Positions 53,900 to 62,913 of a stretch of DNA of 64,000 bases are shown here, in pieces (positions within the stretch are counted from its first letter, which is position 1; the number at the start of each line of letters is the position of its first letter). The DNA comes from Konateibacter massiliensis. Lineage in GTDB: Bacteria > Bacillota > Clostridia > Lachnospirales > Lachnospiraceae. The notes under the pieces are model-generated. The model did not search any database and was not told the origin of the DNA. It saw only the letters and a list, made by a program, of their open reading frames with translations. Location of the stretch: assembly GCF_900184995.1 (NCBI RefSeq), contig NZ_LT860099.1, positions 1,765,931 to 1,829,930 on the forward strand, in the 5' to 3' direction. The position numbers and the translations under genes were made by a program.

Positions 53900-54125
53900 A
53901 AACACCTCTCCTTCCTGCCACGCTATATAAGCAGATATTATTCGGATTTTGTAACGAAACCGTTACTTGATTTTTCCTACTGTTATTATATCTCAAATAC
54001 CCATTTATGGAAAGTGCTTTTTTATATCCTAGGATATAAAAAACTATTGATGCGCACCTCGCGGAGTAGAAGTTATTGCTTCTCAACCCACTCGGGCGCG
54101 AAGTGTGAGCTTTGCTCACACTTTT
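53900..54125. repeat. Palindrome-rich spacer between the HPr-like and RidA genes
   Basis: This 226-nt gap holds GTAACG-AAAC-CGTTAC (53951-53966); a 26-nt perfect palindrome, TTTTTTATATCCT then AGGATATAAAAAA (54018-54043); AGAAG/CTTCT inside a GCGC-bounded stretch (about 54052-54100); and AAGTGTGAGC-TTT-GCTCACACTT (54101-54123). The last has its T-run on the plus strand, opposite to both flanking genes. No reading frame is convincing. Confidence 0.65.
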
Positions 54126-54500
54126 TTACTTAATTGCGATTGCTTCCACTTCAAGCAAAACATCTTTGGGAAGTCTCGCTACCTCCACACAGGATCTCGC
54201 CGGAAATACACCGGTAAAATACTTCGCGTATATTTCATTGATTTTTCCAAAATCATTCATTTCTTTGATGAAAACAGTTGTCTTTACAACATTTTCCATA
54301 TTCGTTCCCGAAGCCTGCAATAAATTAGACAGATTTTGAAAAACCTGTGCTGCCTGTGCTTCCACATCCGCGGGAATTTCACCCGTTTCCGGCACTACCG
54401 GTATAACACCGGAGGTGTACACCATTTGGTTTACCTCGATTGCCTGTGAGTAAGGGCCGATTGCTGCCGGTGCCTTGTCTGTGCTGATTGCTTTTTTCAT
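54126..54500 (-). CDS. ridA: RidA-family reactive enamine/imine deaminase
   Basis: RidA proteins hydrolyse reactive enamines and imines made by PLP enzymes. The 124-residue protein has the family start MKKAISTDKAPAAIGPYSQA, the conserved Arg in FPARSCVEVARLPKDVLLEVE and the ending EAIAIK; the Tyr of GPYSQ and the Arg form the ligand site. It is alone on the minus strand, with the palindromic spacer after its stop codon. Confidence 0.95.
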   Translation of the reverse strand: MKKAISTDKAPAAIGPYSQAIEVNQMVYTSGVIPVVPETGEIPADVEAQAAQVFQNLSNLLQASGTNMENVVKTTVFIKEMNDFGKINEIYAKYFTGVFPARSCVEVARLPKDVLLEVEAIAIK

Positions 54501-54566
54501 GTCTCATCCATCCTTTCATTCTCTATATTGTAACTGTTCAGAGCCAAACAAATTTAATAGTTACCC

Positions 54567-56357
54567 CTATTTAAATTCCTTCGGTACATAAATCACATAC
54601 CACCGGTCTTCATATAGCTTCGTATAGTTCTCACTCTCTCCAAGTTCCACGGCTGTGCTGTATTTATCCTTATTCCAAAAGCCGCTCTTGTCCCCCTCCA
54701 TGTCCGCAAGTACAATGACAGGAAGATTTTTATCTGCTACCGCCTCCGACAGACGGCTGTCAAAGTTCTCCATTGTAAGATATTCAAGGTCTGCCCATGA
54801 ACTGTCAAAAAACGGCTTCATATCTGTGATCACATAGCCTATATTAAAGCTTCCAAGCTGTAATAATTTATAGTCCTTATACGGTTCCAAAAGGGTCACA
54901 AGTCTGTCAATCAGCTCCGCTCTCTCCACCGACGTCTTTAATCCCGCAAACTGCTCCGCTTTGATACCCTGAACCAAATACTTGTTATCGCTCTCGTGGT
55001 AAGTGAAGGTTGTCGCATAGTGATAGCCTGCTCCAATCGGGTACATAACAGAAAAACCTACGGTTATAATACTAAGCACCATCGCGGTCGGAAGCACCCA
55101 CTTGTTTCTCCACTGCAGCTTCCTAAGCTGTGTCAAAGTCTTATATTTTGTCTCCTTGACCGACAGCTCCTTCGCAAATCGTATCAAAACACAGAGGATA
55201 ATTGCAATCGGAAGTCCCATATACACTCTGTAATACGCCGCTCCCGTGTCTGTTCCAATTGTCAGTACCCCCTCTGCGATAACGGCACTCAGGCATATAT
55301 CGCTGAACAGAATATCCTTCTTTGCATAGTAAAGTGTGGCTGCTGCTCCAAGTGCAATTGCACCAAATGCGACAAAAACATGGACATCAAGGTAGTCTGC
55401 CCGAAGCCCCGCGAGAAGTCCCATGATTGAGATGATTACTGCTCCAACAATGCCCATTACCCGCAATCCCAATCCGGATTGCTGTGTCCCAAAAAACATT
55501 TTTCCGACCACTACAATGACAATTGCAACTCCAATCAAAATAGCGCCGAACAGAAGCCAATTTCCTGCTCCCTGAAGCATCCCTCTGTAAAACAGTGAGA
55601 CAATACGTACCAGTCCATGCGAAGACTCTCCACCGCCTCCTACCGCGGTCAGCATAAGAATATCGTCTGTGAATTTGTCAAAGCCCAATATTCCGATTGC
55701 CGCCAAAAGACTTAAAATTCCTCCTATTGCACCGCTGAGAACAAACCACAGACTTTTAAAAATTGCTCTTTTAAACTGAAACTCCGGCACAAAATAATGC
55801 CAAAATACCACAACTACAAGCCCAAGCTGCAAAATATTCGGAAGCCTGACAAAGGTGTTGACTGCAAAAATAATACCGCTCACCACAAGCAGTTTATTGC
55901 TGTCCTGCTTTAACGCTTTTATCAAAAGAATGATACCGATTGTCTGAAGCAGCATACTGATAGCATTCCAGTTCAGGCAATGCACCCATGTCAAACCGAA
56001 AAAACTGCCTGCAAGCACTGCTCCAAGCAACGGAATACGCGGCATATAATCCTTTAGAAACAGATAAATTAAAATGGCAGTCGCCGTATAGCATATCCAG
56101 CTTGCCACATTCAGGGCAAGCACCTGATGGCTTGGCATAAGATGATAAATAATTCCTCCTACAACCTCGCCAAATAAATAAAACAGTTCATTTACTTTAA
56201 CGCTTTTATCAAATATATAGCGGTATTTCGTAAGGTAGGAAGCGGTGTCCTGCACATCAATGCCTTTGGTTATAAACGGGAAAAACCATACCAAAAGAAC
56301 AATAAATAAAATAATGCAAATTACCTTTTCCAGCCTAATCCATATATCTTTTTTCAT
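54567..56357 (-). CDS. Multi-pass membrane protein, GT-C-like, with extracytoplasmic C-terminal domain
   Basis: I cannot assign a precise family. The 596-residue protein has about 11-12 membrane helices in residues 10-450 and an external C-terminal domain (about 455-596; ending LYEDRWYVIYVPKEF). The first external loop holds acidic residues (GIDVQDTASYLTKYRYIF), as in GT-C sugar transferases using polyprenyl-phosphate donors. Its ATG overlaps the stop codon of the acyltransferase gene (ATGA), so it belongs to the polysaccharide operon and is its last gene. A flippase or other transporter is an alternative. Confidence 0.65.
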   Translation of the reverse strand: MKKDIWIRLEKVICIILFIVLLVWFFPFITKGIDVQDTASYLTKYRYIFDKSVKVNELFYLFGEVVGGIIYHLMPSHQVLALNVASWICYTATAILIYLFLKDYMPRIPLLGAVLAGSFFGLTWVHCLNWNAISMLLQTIGIILLIKALKQDSNKLLVVSGIIFAVNTFVRLPNILQLGLVVVVFWHYFVPEFQFKRAIFKSLWFVLSGAIGGILSLLAAIGILGFDKFTDDILMLTAVGGGGESSHGLVRIVSLFYRGMLQGAGNWLLFGAILIGVAIVIVVVGKMFFGTQQSGLGLRVMGIVGAVIISIMGLLAGLRADYLDVHVFVAFGAIALGAAATLYYAKKDILFSDICLSAVIAEGVLTIGTDTGAAYYRVYMGLPIAIILCVLIRFAKELSVKETKYKTLTQLRKLQWRNKWVLPTAMVLSIITVGFSVMYPIGAGYHYATTFTYHESDNKYLVQGIKAEQFAGLKTSVERAELIDRLVTLLEPYKDYKLLQLGSFNIGYVITDMKPFFDSSWADLEYLTMENFDSRLSEAVADKNLPVIVLADMEGDKSGFWNKDKYSTAVELGESENYTKLYEDRWYVIYVPKEFK

Positions 56358-57424
56358 TTATTTCTCCTCTTTTGACCATATACGAAGGGCAGGTATCTTT
56401 GTATCAGCCCATCTATCGGTACTAATATTACTACAGACAGGAGTATTTTGGCAACCTTTTCTAATATATCATGTGTAAAGCCAATGTAAGTAAATGCATA
56501 GCCCACTGCCGCAAACACAATCAAATGAAGGGCAAACACACCGATGCTGTGTCTTCCGATCAGGGCAAGCAGCCTTGCAAAATATCCCAGATAATTTTCA
56601 ATAAGCTTTGAGACAAACATAACGCATATCGTTCCCAGGCTTCCGACAACCAGATAAAGCAACACTGATTTTCCAAAGTCCCGGATAGACATATTGACGC
56701 TTCCGTTCAAATAAGAGGCAGCGATAAAAAGAACGACTATGCCTGCAACGGCAGTCGGTTTCTTATAAATAGCTTCAAAGCGTCCCTCTCTCGCAAGCAT
56801 TCTCCCTGCATGCAAAAAAGCCACACTGATGAATGCCGTATCAAGACTCCACGGAAGCAGTATACTGGAAAAATATTTTAAAAGAATACCGATTAAAACA
56901 CTGATACCCAGATAAACAAATTCTTTTTTCTTATTCTGCCCTGCCTTTATCAAAATAAACTGATAAATCACAAGACTCAAAAACAGACCTGTTAAAAACC
57001 ATAGCGGAGCATTCAGTGACGTCATAAGATTAATGTTTTTTTGCGGCACAGATACCATGACATCCCCTGCATTGGCGTACAGTGCATTTCTGGAATAGAA
57101 CGCACCGATTACCGGCATAACCGCCTGAAGAAATGGCTGTCCTTGAATCAGGTTTTTAACCGTGAACATCCCTGCTAACACGAATTGAAAGCAGGCATAC
57201 GGAACCAGCAGACGTCTTGCCTTGCCTTTCACAAAGCGGGCAAGGGGCAATTCTGTATTCTCCTTGAACGTGTAGCCCGAAAGCACAAAAAATACAGGCA
57301 TATAAAACATTCCGCCTAAAAACGTAACCACTCCCAAATCGAGCATAACATGATTCATCAGCACAACAAATATGCCCATCGCTTTTGCTATATCAATCCA
57401 ACCAATTCTCTCTTTTGCCTGCAT
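56354..57424 (-). CDS. Acyltransferase 3 family protein (WcaF/OafA-like), first copy
   Basis: This 356-residue membrane protein starts ERIGWIDIAKAMGIFVVLMN followed by HVMLDLG, the N-terminal hallmark of the acyltransferase-3 family. It has about ten helices. Members O-acylate (usually O-acetylate) surface polysaccharides with acyl groups moved across the membrane. The histidine in NHVML matches the expected catalytic position. It is preceded by a second, different acyltransferase gene with an 11-nt gap. Confidence 0.85.
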   Translation of the reverse strand: MQAKERIGWIDIAKAMGIFVVLMNHVMLDLGVVTFLGGMFYMPVFFVLSGYTFKENTELPLARFVKGKARRLLVPYACFQFVLAGMFTVKNLIQGQPFLQAVMPVIGAFYSRNALYANAGDVMVSVPQKNINLMTSLNAPLWFLTGLFLSLVIYQFILIKAGQNKKKEFVYLGISVLIGILLKYFSSILLPWSLDTAFISVAFLHAGRMLAREGRFEAIYKKPTAVAGIVVLFIAASYLNGSVNMSIRDFGKSVLLYLVVGSLGTICVMFVSKLIENYLGYFARLLALIGRHSIGVFALHLIVFAAVGYAFTYIGFTHDILEKVAKILLSVVILVPIDGLIQRYLPFVYGQKRRNK

Positions 57425-57435
57425 GTCTTCCTCCG

Positions 57436-58602
57436 TTATTCCTTTCCAGCCAATCCTGCCTGCACCTTCTTCCCAGCAACGTTAGCAAGCTTGTTGCCGA
57501 GGGGCTCGATATATTTCGTGACAAGCACTGCCGCGCAAAGAACCATTGCCGCAGTCAGAATAATATTAACCAACATAAGCACATTGTAATCCAACCGTCC
57601 GTTTAAGCGAACCAAAAACCATGCGGAAAAAGTTGCAATAATCGGAAAATGTACAAGGTAAATGCCAAAGCTGTGTTTTCCTAAAAATTGTAGTACTTTC
57701 CCTTCAAAGAGCTTCTGTGCCATACGGCTGTTCAACAGCACCCAGAACAGCAATGTACAGCCGATTACATAAAAGATAATAACACGCGGCTCACCTAAAT
57801 AGCGGTAGAAGGTACCGTCCAGATTTGTTCCTCCTGCAGGATATGTTGCAAAAATCATGCCGACTACAGTCGATAAAAACAGAATGAATTTATTCTTGCA
57901 AAATTTATTCAGAAATACCGATTCACTGTGCATCAAATCGCACAAAAGCATTCCAATCAGAATACATACATAATCGTTTCGCATGCAGAGTAAAATCAAC
58001 GCAATATACAAAATATCCCGGTATTTCCATTTCCCCGTCACATACAAAATCAAATAAACAAGGAGGGAGCCTAAAAATTCATATTTTATTATCCAAAGCA
58101 CATTGTTATAGGTGCTCGCCTGTTGAAAAAAAGCCGTAAAAAAGGCTTCCTTCAACATTCCAAGAAAAAGTGGCTCTGCCGCATTAAAGTTCATAAACCA
58201 GTCCTCTGAATGCGAGATAACCGCTGCTGCCCCATTGTGGTATGCTCCTGCCTTCATCAGAATATAGGTGATAAACTCAATAAAAAGAATCGGCACAATC
58301 AGTCTAAAATACCGCTTTGCCGCGGAGGTTACGAGATAATTTTTGTCCCGCGTCTGAAAATATCGAATGCATATCACATAGCCGCACAGCAGAAAGAAAA
58401 TTCGAACCGCCACCTTGCCGTTATATAAGATGTTCAGCGGGGTAACCGCTATCAATGCGTCAAGATTGCCCGGCAGGTTCGCCTCGGCTATCTCTGTGCT
58501 ATACAGAGCATAATAGAAAGCGTAGCCAAAATGGCAAAGAAATACCATAATTGCTGCCGCTCCCCGAAGTCCTTCCAGATAAGTTAGTCTTTTCTCACCC
58601 AT
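57436..58602 (-). CDS. Acyltransferase 3 family protein (OafA-like), second copy
   Basis: This 388-residue membrane protein starts KRLTYLEGLRGAAAIMVFLC with HFGYAFYY, the classic acyltransferase-3 start with the conserved RGxA and His, and has about ten helices, including SFGIYLVHFPIIATFSAWFL. It probably O-acetylates the polysaccharide built by this cluster. It begins at the stop codon of the GT-C-like gene (TAAATG), so translation is coupled. Sequence differences from its neighbour are large, so the two may act on different positions. Confidence 0.88.
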   Translation of the reverse strand: MGEKRLTYLEGLRGAAAIMVFLCHFGYAFYYALYSTEIAEANLPGNLDALIAVTPLNILYNGKVAVRIFFLLCGYVICIRYFQTRDKNYLVTSAAKRYFRLIVPILFIEFITYILMKAGAYHNGAAAVISHSEDWFMNFNAAEPLFLGMLKEAFFTAFFQQASTYNNVLWIIKYEFLGSLLVYLILYVTGKWKYRDILYIALILLCMRNDYVCILIGMLLCDLMHSESVFLNKFCKNKFILFLSTVVGMIFATYPAGGTNLDGTFYRYLGEPRVIIFYVIGCTLLFWVLLNSRMAQKLFEGKVLQFLGKHSFGIYLVHFPIIATFSAWFLVRLNGRLDYNVLMLVNIILTAAMVLCAAVLVTKYIEPLGNKLANVAGKKVQAGLAGKE

Positions 58603-59823
58603 TTAAACAGCTCCTAACTCCTTTTTCCCGCTTATATGCCGGTAAATACTGATTCCTACATCGATAATCAAAAACAGAATAACAAAAGAATATAGATAGG
58701 TCTGGATAATCACATTGGATGTTCCTTCCTCGACCATGTATTTTGTCAAAAACAGTGTATATGCCGCATAGGATACAATCTCATGCAACAGAGGAATATA
58801 AAACTTGTTAAGCCTAAACATAAAATAAACAACTGCAAAAATATCTGCCATATAGCCGTATCTTTCATGCATAAACGGCAGAAAATATACGGTCAGCATG
58901 GCAAAAAACAAAAACATCGCAATCAAAAACTCATTTGTAACGCGGTAACTCTCTCTCTTTTTTGCCATCACATACAGGATACACATCAAAATGCCAAGTA
59001 TTAACACCTTGCCTGCTGTTGAAAACGGTCCGAGGAAGGAGTCTATGCCATAAATATAATATATATTCGGCCAGTTCAGGCTAAGTGCCCACACGTCCGT
59101 ACCTCCCTGTGCAATATAAACAGTCAGAAGCTCAATAAGAGGACGTCCCGCAATCCATGCCGGAATAATGCCGATCACATACACAAGCGGCATCAAGAAA
59201 AAGTGTTTAATCTGCACTTTATTTTTCACCCATAAAATGATAAGCACTGGGAATACAAACAAGGTTTGCAGCTTCAAGGCAAAGGCAATGCTGTAAAAAA
59301 GCATGGCACGAAACGGCTTATCCTTTATAAAATAATAAATACAAATTAATAAAAGCATTGTATATATGACATCGCATTGTGTCCAAAGAGCGCTGTTATT
59401 CACCACGGTCGGCAGCATAAACACGATCCCGTAAGCTGCGATTGCCCTCGTTTTGCTCTTCGTTCCCTCATACACGATTTTGCCGGCAAAAACAGCCGCT
59501 ATCACATCAAGGATGCACATTGCCACCTTGTATGTAATCATCGGATTAAAAGGCAGAATTGAGACAAGGTAGAGGAAGTACATAAACGGAGGCGTATAGT
59601 CGTAAAAATCAAGCGCCAACGCTCCAAACCCGTGCTCGTAAAACATTTGAAGCCACGGCTCCCAGTAGCCTGTATAATCCTGTGATACAACGTGAATGAC
59701 TGCTTTTCGAAGCATAACTCCCGCAAACGTGGTTCCCACAAGCAAAAGTATCTGCAAAAAGGTAAGTCTGAATTTCCCTATTTTAAATTCTTTGTCCAAT
59801 AAATCTCTCAGTAAGTTATCCAT
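58603..59823 (-). CDS. GT-C-like membrane mannosyltransferase, paralog B
   Basis: This 406-residue protein has about ten helices and strongly resembles the next gene upstream (59816-61027): both start MDN-LR-L-DK--KIG and share [66 protein letters not shown] and [16 protein letters not shown]. The motif HERYGxxADIF and the acidic DFYDY loop suggest a polyprenyl-phosphate sugar-dependent GT-C enzyme (GT87/DUF2029-like). Its start overlaps paralog A by 8 nt. The pair likely adds adjacent residues. Confidence 0.75.
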   Translation of the reverse strand: MDNLLRDLLDKEFKIGKFRLTFLQILLLVGTTFAGVMLRKAVIHVVSQDYTGYWEPWLQMFYEHGFGALALDFYDYTPPFMYFLYLVSILPFNPMITYKVAMCILDVIAAVFAGKIVYEGTKSKTRAIAAYGIVFMLPTVVNNSALWTQCDVIYTMLLLICIYYFIKDKPFRAMLFYSIAFALKLQTLFVFPVLIILWVKNKVQIKHFFLMPLVYVIGIIPAWIAGRPLIELLTVYIAQGGTDVWALSLNWPNIYYIYGIDSFLGPFSTAGKVLILGILMCILYVMAKKRESYRVTNEFLIAMFLFFAMLTVYFLPFMHERYGYMADIFAVVYFMFRLNKFYIPLLHEIVSYAAYTLFLTKYMVEEGTSNVIIQTYLYSFVILFLIIDVGISIYRHISGKKELGAV

Positions 59824-61027
59824 TTGCCGCCTCCTTCTTCACTCGCTTCTTAATCTCACCGGTCGTCACATAGGAATAGATATCAAGTCCCGCCAAGATA
59901 ATCAGACCAAGCTCTACAAATGCATAATAAGGGATTGGACCGGCAAAGGTCTTGGAAAGGTATTCCATATAGGCAGAAAAAGAAAGCATAATATGAATAA
60001 GAGGATAATAAAATCTCTTAATTGTTGTGAATGCATATAAAATAGCAAAAATATCTGCTAAAAATCCGTATCTCTCATGCATATGAGGCAGAAAATAAGC
60101 AGTCACCATCGCAAAGAAAAAGCCAAGCAGCAAAATAAATTCCTTGCTCATCTCATATTTTCGGTATGCAAGGTAGAATAAAAGCAACATCAAAATGCCA
60201 AGTATCAGCCAAATTCCTGCTGACTCATATTCCTGAATAAAAAATCCTGTTCCATAAATCTGATAGATATTCGACCATTTTAAAGAAAGGGAGTAAGCAT
60301 CCTGCGTTCCCTGTGCCACATAAATATTAATCAGCTCAAGAAGCGGTCTTCCCGCCAGCCAAGCCGGTACAATTCCCGCAATATACATCACGATTATCCA
60401 TAAAAAATGCTGGAGCTTTAGCTTGTTTTTCGCCCACAATAAGATAAACAGCGGGAATATAAACAACGTCTGCAACTTAAATGCAAACGCAATTCCGTAA
60501 CAAATCATCGACCAGTTCGGTTTATCCTTGAATATAAAATAAATGCTGAGAAGCACAAAGGTTGTATAAATCACATCACACTGCGCCCATAGCGCACTGT
60601 TTGCAATCAAAGTCGGCATAATCATAAAAATGCCGTAAACACCGATTGCCCTCGTCTTGCTCTTTGTCACATCATAAATAATGCCCGCTGCAACTGCCGC
60701 TGCAAAAAAATCAATCGCACAGCAAATCCCTTTGTAAGCAAGCATCGGGTCCAAGGGCAGACGGCTGATCACATACAAAATATACATAAAAGGCGGCGCG
60801 TAGTCATAAAAGTCTGTTGCCAAAGCACCAAAGCCTCCAGCCTGCAACTCCTTAATCCATGGGCCCCAAAAAATAGTCCAATCATCCGTCACGATGTTTC
60901 GCAGGACAAAGCGAATGAGGATACCAGCCGCACTCATGCCTGCAAGCAATAAAATATCTAAAAAGTCAAAGGTTATCTGACCAATTTTTATTTTTTTGTC
61001 CATTAATCCTCTTAAAAAATTATCCAT
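59816..61027 (-). CDS. GT-C-like membrane mannosyltransferase, paralog A
   Basis: This 403-residue protein has about ten helices. It is a tandem paralog of the following gene, with [54 protein letters not shown] and [14 protein letters not shown] in common. Its start overlaps the DUF2304 gene by one base. The function as a lipid-linked-sugar-dependent glycosyltransferase in surface glycan assembly is inferred from motifs and cluster. Confidence 0.75.
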   Translation of the reverse strand: MDNFLRGLMDKKIKIGQITFDFLDILLLAGMSAAGILIRFVLRNIVTDDWTIFWGPWIKELQAGGFGALATDFYDYAPPFMYILYVISRLPLDPMLAYKGICCAIDFFAAAVAAGIIYDVTKSKTRAIGVYGIFMIMPTLIANSALWAQCDVIYTTFVLLSIYFIFKDKPNWSMICYGIAFAFKLQTLFIFPLFILLWAKNKLKLQHFLWIIVMYIAGIVPAWLAGRPLLELINIYVAQGTQDAYSLSLKWSNIYQIYGTGFFIQEYESAGIWLILGILMLLLFYLAYRKYEMSKEFILLLGFFFAMVTAYFLPHMHERYGFLADIFAILYAFTTIKRFYYPLIHIMLSFSAYMEYLSKTFAGPIPYYAFVELGLIILAGLDIYSYVTTGEIKKRVKKEAANG

Positions 61028-61425
61028 TACTGCTCCATATCCTCTTTCGTGCTGTTATTTAAAGTGTCATTCACCATTTTCTCTTGCTTGTCCCTGCTCA
61101 GCTTTTCGTCAATCGCTATCTTTTGTGCCAGATCATTCAGCTTGTTTTCGAGCTGGGAATGTTCAATTGTCTGCATAAATGCTTTGATAAGCAAAATAAA
61201 GATAATGACAAGAAAGACAAAATTAACAGGTGCCTGCATCCCGATCAAATTCGTCGGTATTGTAACAAGCATTGGAAAAATACTGATTAAGATTAAAAGA
61301 AACGATAAGATAATCCAAAAAATCGCATATTCAATTTGCAGCTTGGAGTATCTGATTTTTCTGACGATATATAAAGTCGTCAGCAATGACGCAAGTATTA
61401 ATATAATTCGAAATGCCAGTGACAT
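61027..61425 (-). CDS. DUF2304 family membrane protein
   Basis: This 132-residue protein has three helices (about 5-20, 33-52 and 67-90; FWIILSFLLILISIFPMLVT) and a charged coiled C-terminus (QLENKLNDLAQKIAIDEKLS), matching DUF2304. These proteins are typically encoded beside a GT2 glycosyltransferase, as here, and may anchor or assist it; the role is not proven. It overlaps the following GT-C gene by one base and lies 23 nt after the GT2 gene. Confidence 0.85.
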   Translation of the reverse strand: MSLAFRIILILASLLTTLYIVRKIRYSKLQIEYAIFWIILSFLLILISIFPMLVTIPTNLIGMQAPVNFVFLVIIFILLIKAFMQTIEHSQLENKLNDLAQKIAIDEKLSRDKQEKMVNDTLNNSTKEDMEQ

Positions 61426-61448
61426 ATCTGTTCTCCTTTCATCCTAGC

Positions 61449-62135
61449 TTATTTTCTCTTTCGAAAGCTCTGAATAAACATGATGGAAATCAGCATTCTG
61501 AGCATATACAGCATCGAACGGCTGAAATTTAAATAGCTCTCACCGCCTAATCGCTCATCCATCTCCACCTGAACCTCCGAGATTGTGGCTCCCTGCTTTA
61601 ACAGATAAGAAATCGTATCCGGCTCCGGGCCATAGTTCATATTCAAGGCAAACTCTTTTATCATCTGCTTGTTGAACATTCGCATACCGGAGGTTGGGTC
61701 CTTTATCGTTTTTCCTGTCGTCAGCCGCATCGCAATCGATATCATATTGCTGCCTAACATACGCATGGAAACCGGCTTTTTCTTCGTTACAAAGCGCGAA
61801 CCAATCACGATATCATAGCCCTTTTCGATTTCCTCTAAAATTTTATCAATATATTCTGTTTTGTGCTGTCCGTCCGCGTCAAACTGAATGGCATAGTCAT
61901 AGCCCTTTAAATAGGCGTATTTAAGCCCTGTCTGAAACGCTCCGGCAAGCCCTAGATTGACCGGAAGATTAATCAGATCAAAGCCGTGTTCCAAGCAAAC
62001 CTTCGCCGTATTATCCTTTGAGCCGTCATTTACGACCACATAGTCATACTGGCTGTATTTTTCTTTAATCTCATCTACAACTTGAACGATATTCATCTCT
62101 TCGTTATAAGCTGGTATAATAATCAGTTTCTTCAT
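61449..62135 (-). CDS. Glycosyltransferase family 2, polyprenyl-phosphate sugar synthase-like
   Basis: This 228-residue cytoplasmic GT-A enzyme has KKLIIIPAYNEEMNIVQVVD, VVNDGSKDNTAKVC, the DxD-like metal site YAIQFDADGQHKTEYID and SRFVTKKKPVSMRMLG. It resembles dolichyl/undecaprenyl-phosphate mannose or glucose synthases, which would supply the lipid-linked donor used by the two GT-C enzymes encoded downstream. It pairs with DUF2304. The exact sugar is unknown. Confidence 0.85.
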   Translation of the reverse strand: MKKLIIIPAYNEEMNIVQVVDEIKEKYSQYDYVVVNDGSKDNTAKVCLEHGFDLINLPVNLGLAGAFQTGLKYAYLKGYDYAIQFDADGQHKTEYIDKILEEIEKGYDIVIGSRFVTKKKPVSMRMLGSNMISIAMRLTTGKTIKDPTSGMRMFNKQMIKEFALNMNYGPEPDTISYLLKQGATISEVQVEMDERLGGESYLNFSRSMLYMLRMLISIMFIQSFRKRK

Positions 62136-62166
62136 AGAAATTCTCCTGTTTTCACATATATAAAGC

Positions 62167-62910
62167 CTATCTTACAAACTGCAGCAAAACTCTTGCGGTC
62201 CTGCAGCAATCCGTAAACCATGCAAACCTGATTTTATTTTCCTTAAGTGCCATATGTCCCTCTTTCAAGGAACGGATATATGCTTTTAAACCGTTTGTGC
62301 TAGTTCCCCCGTGGGACATTTTAATCAAAACCTCCGGAATGTAGGACAATATCACCTGCTTATCCTTTAAAATCCGAATCATATACTCATAATCCGCAGA
62401 CACCTTATAATACGGTTTGTAAACTCCGTATTTTTCATACACCTCTTTTTTCAAATAAAGAGTCGGATGTCCCGGCATCCAGCCGAAACGGATATTCCCT
62501 TGTCCCTGCTTCCAGGTGCGGACTACCTTTTCACCTTCCATATAAAGCAGGTCTGCGTGAACACCGTCCGTCTTTTCTTTCTCCATGATGTTCACCATTT
62601 GGGAGATTACAGTCGACTTTGTAAACTCATCAAAGCAAGTGCCGATGATATCACCGCTTGACAGCTTTATGCCCTTGTTTATGGCGTCAAAAATACCGTT
62701 ATCCTTCTCAGACATCCATTTGATAGCTCCTGCCTCCTGCTTGTCCAGCTCCGTCAAATACTCCACAGTGCCGTCGGTGGAGCTTCCGTCCACGATAATA
62801 TGCTCTATATTTTCGTAATCCTGCTGCTTTACCAGAGCAATGATTCTCTTTAAATTATCTAAGTCGTTGTAAGTTGTCGTTATAATCGACACTTTCGGAG
62901 TCGCTGTCAT
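62167..62910 (-). CDS. Glycosyltransferase family 2, WcaE/capsule type
   Basis: This 247-residue GT-A enzyme has PKVSIITTTYNDLDNLKRII, HIIVDGSSTDGTVEYL, the DxD-equivalent region GTCFDEFTKSTVIS and KVSADYEYMIRILKDKQ. Such enzymes add a sugar to growing capsule or exopolysaccharide repeat units. It lies between a GT4 gene (3-nt gap) and the polyprenyl-sugar synthase gene, all transcribed together. Confidence 0.85.
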   Translation of the reverse strand: MTATPKVSIITTTYNDLDNLKRIIALVKQQDYENIEHIIVDGSSTDGTVEYLTELDKQEAGAIKWMSEKDNGIFDAINKGIKLSSGDIIGTCFDEFTKSTVISQMVNIMEKEKTDGVHADLLYMEGEKVVRTWKQGQGNIRFGWMPGHPTLYLKKEVYEKYGVYKPYYKVSADYEYMIRILKDKQVILSYIPEVLIKMSHGGTSTNGLKAYIRSLKEGHMALKENKIRFAWFTDCCRTARVLLQFVR

Positions 62911-62913
62911 TTC

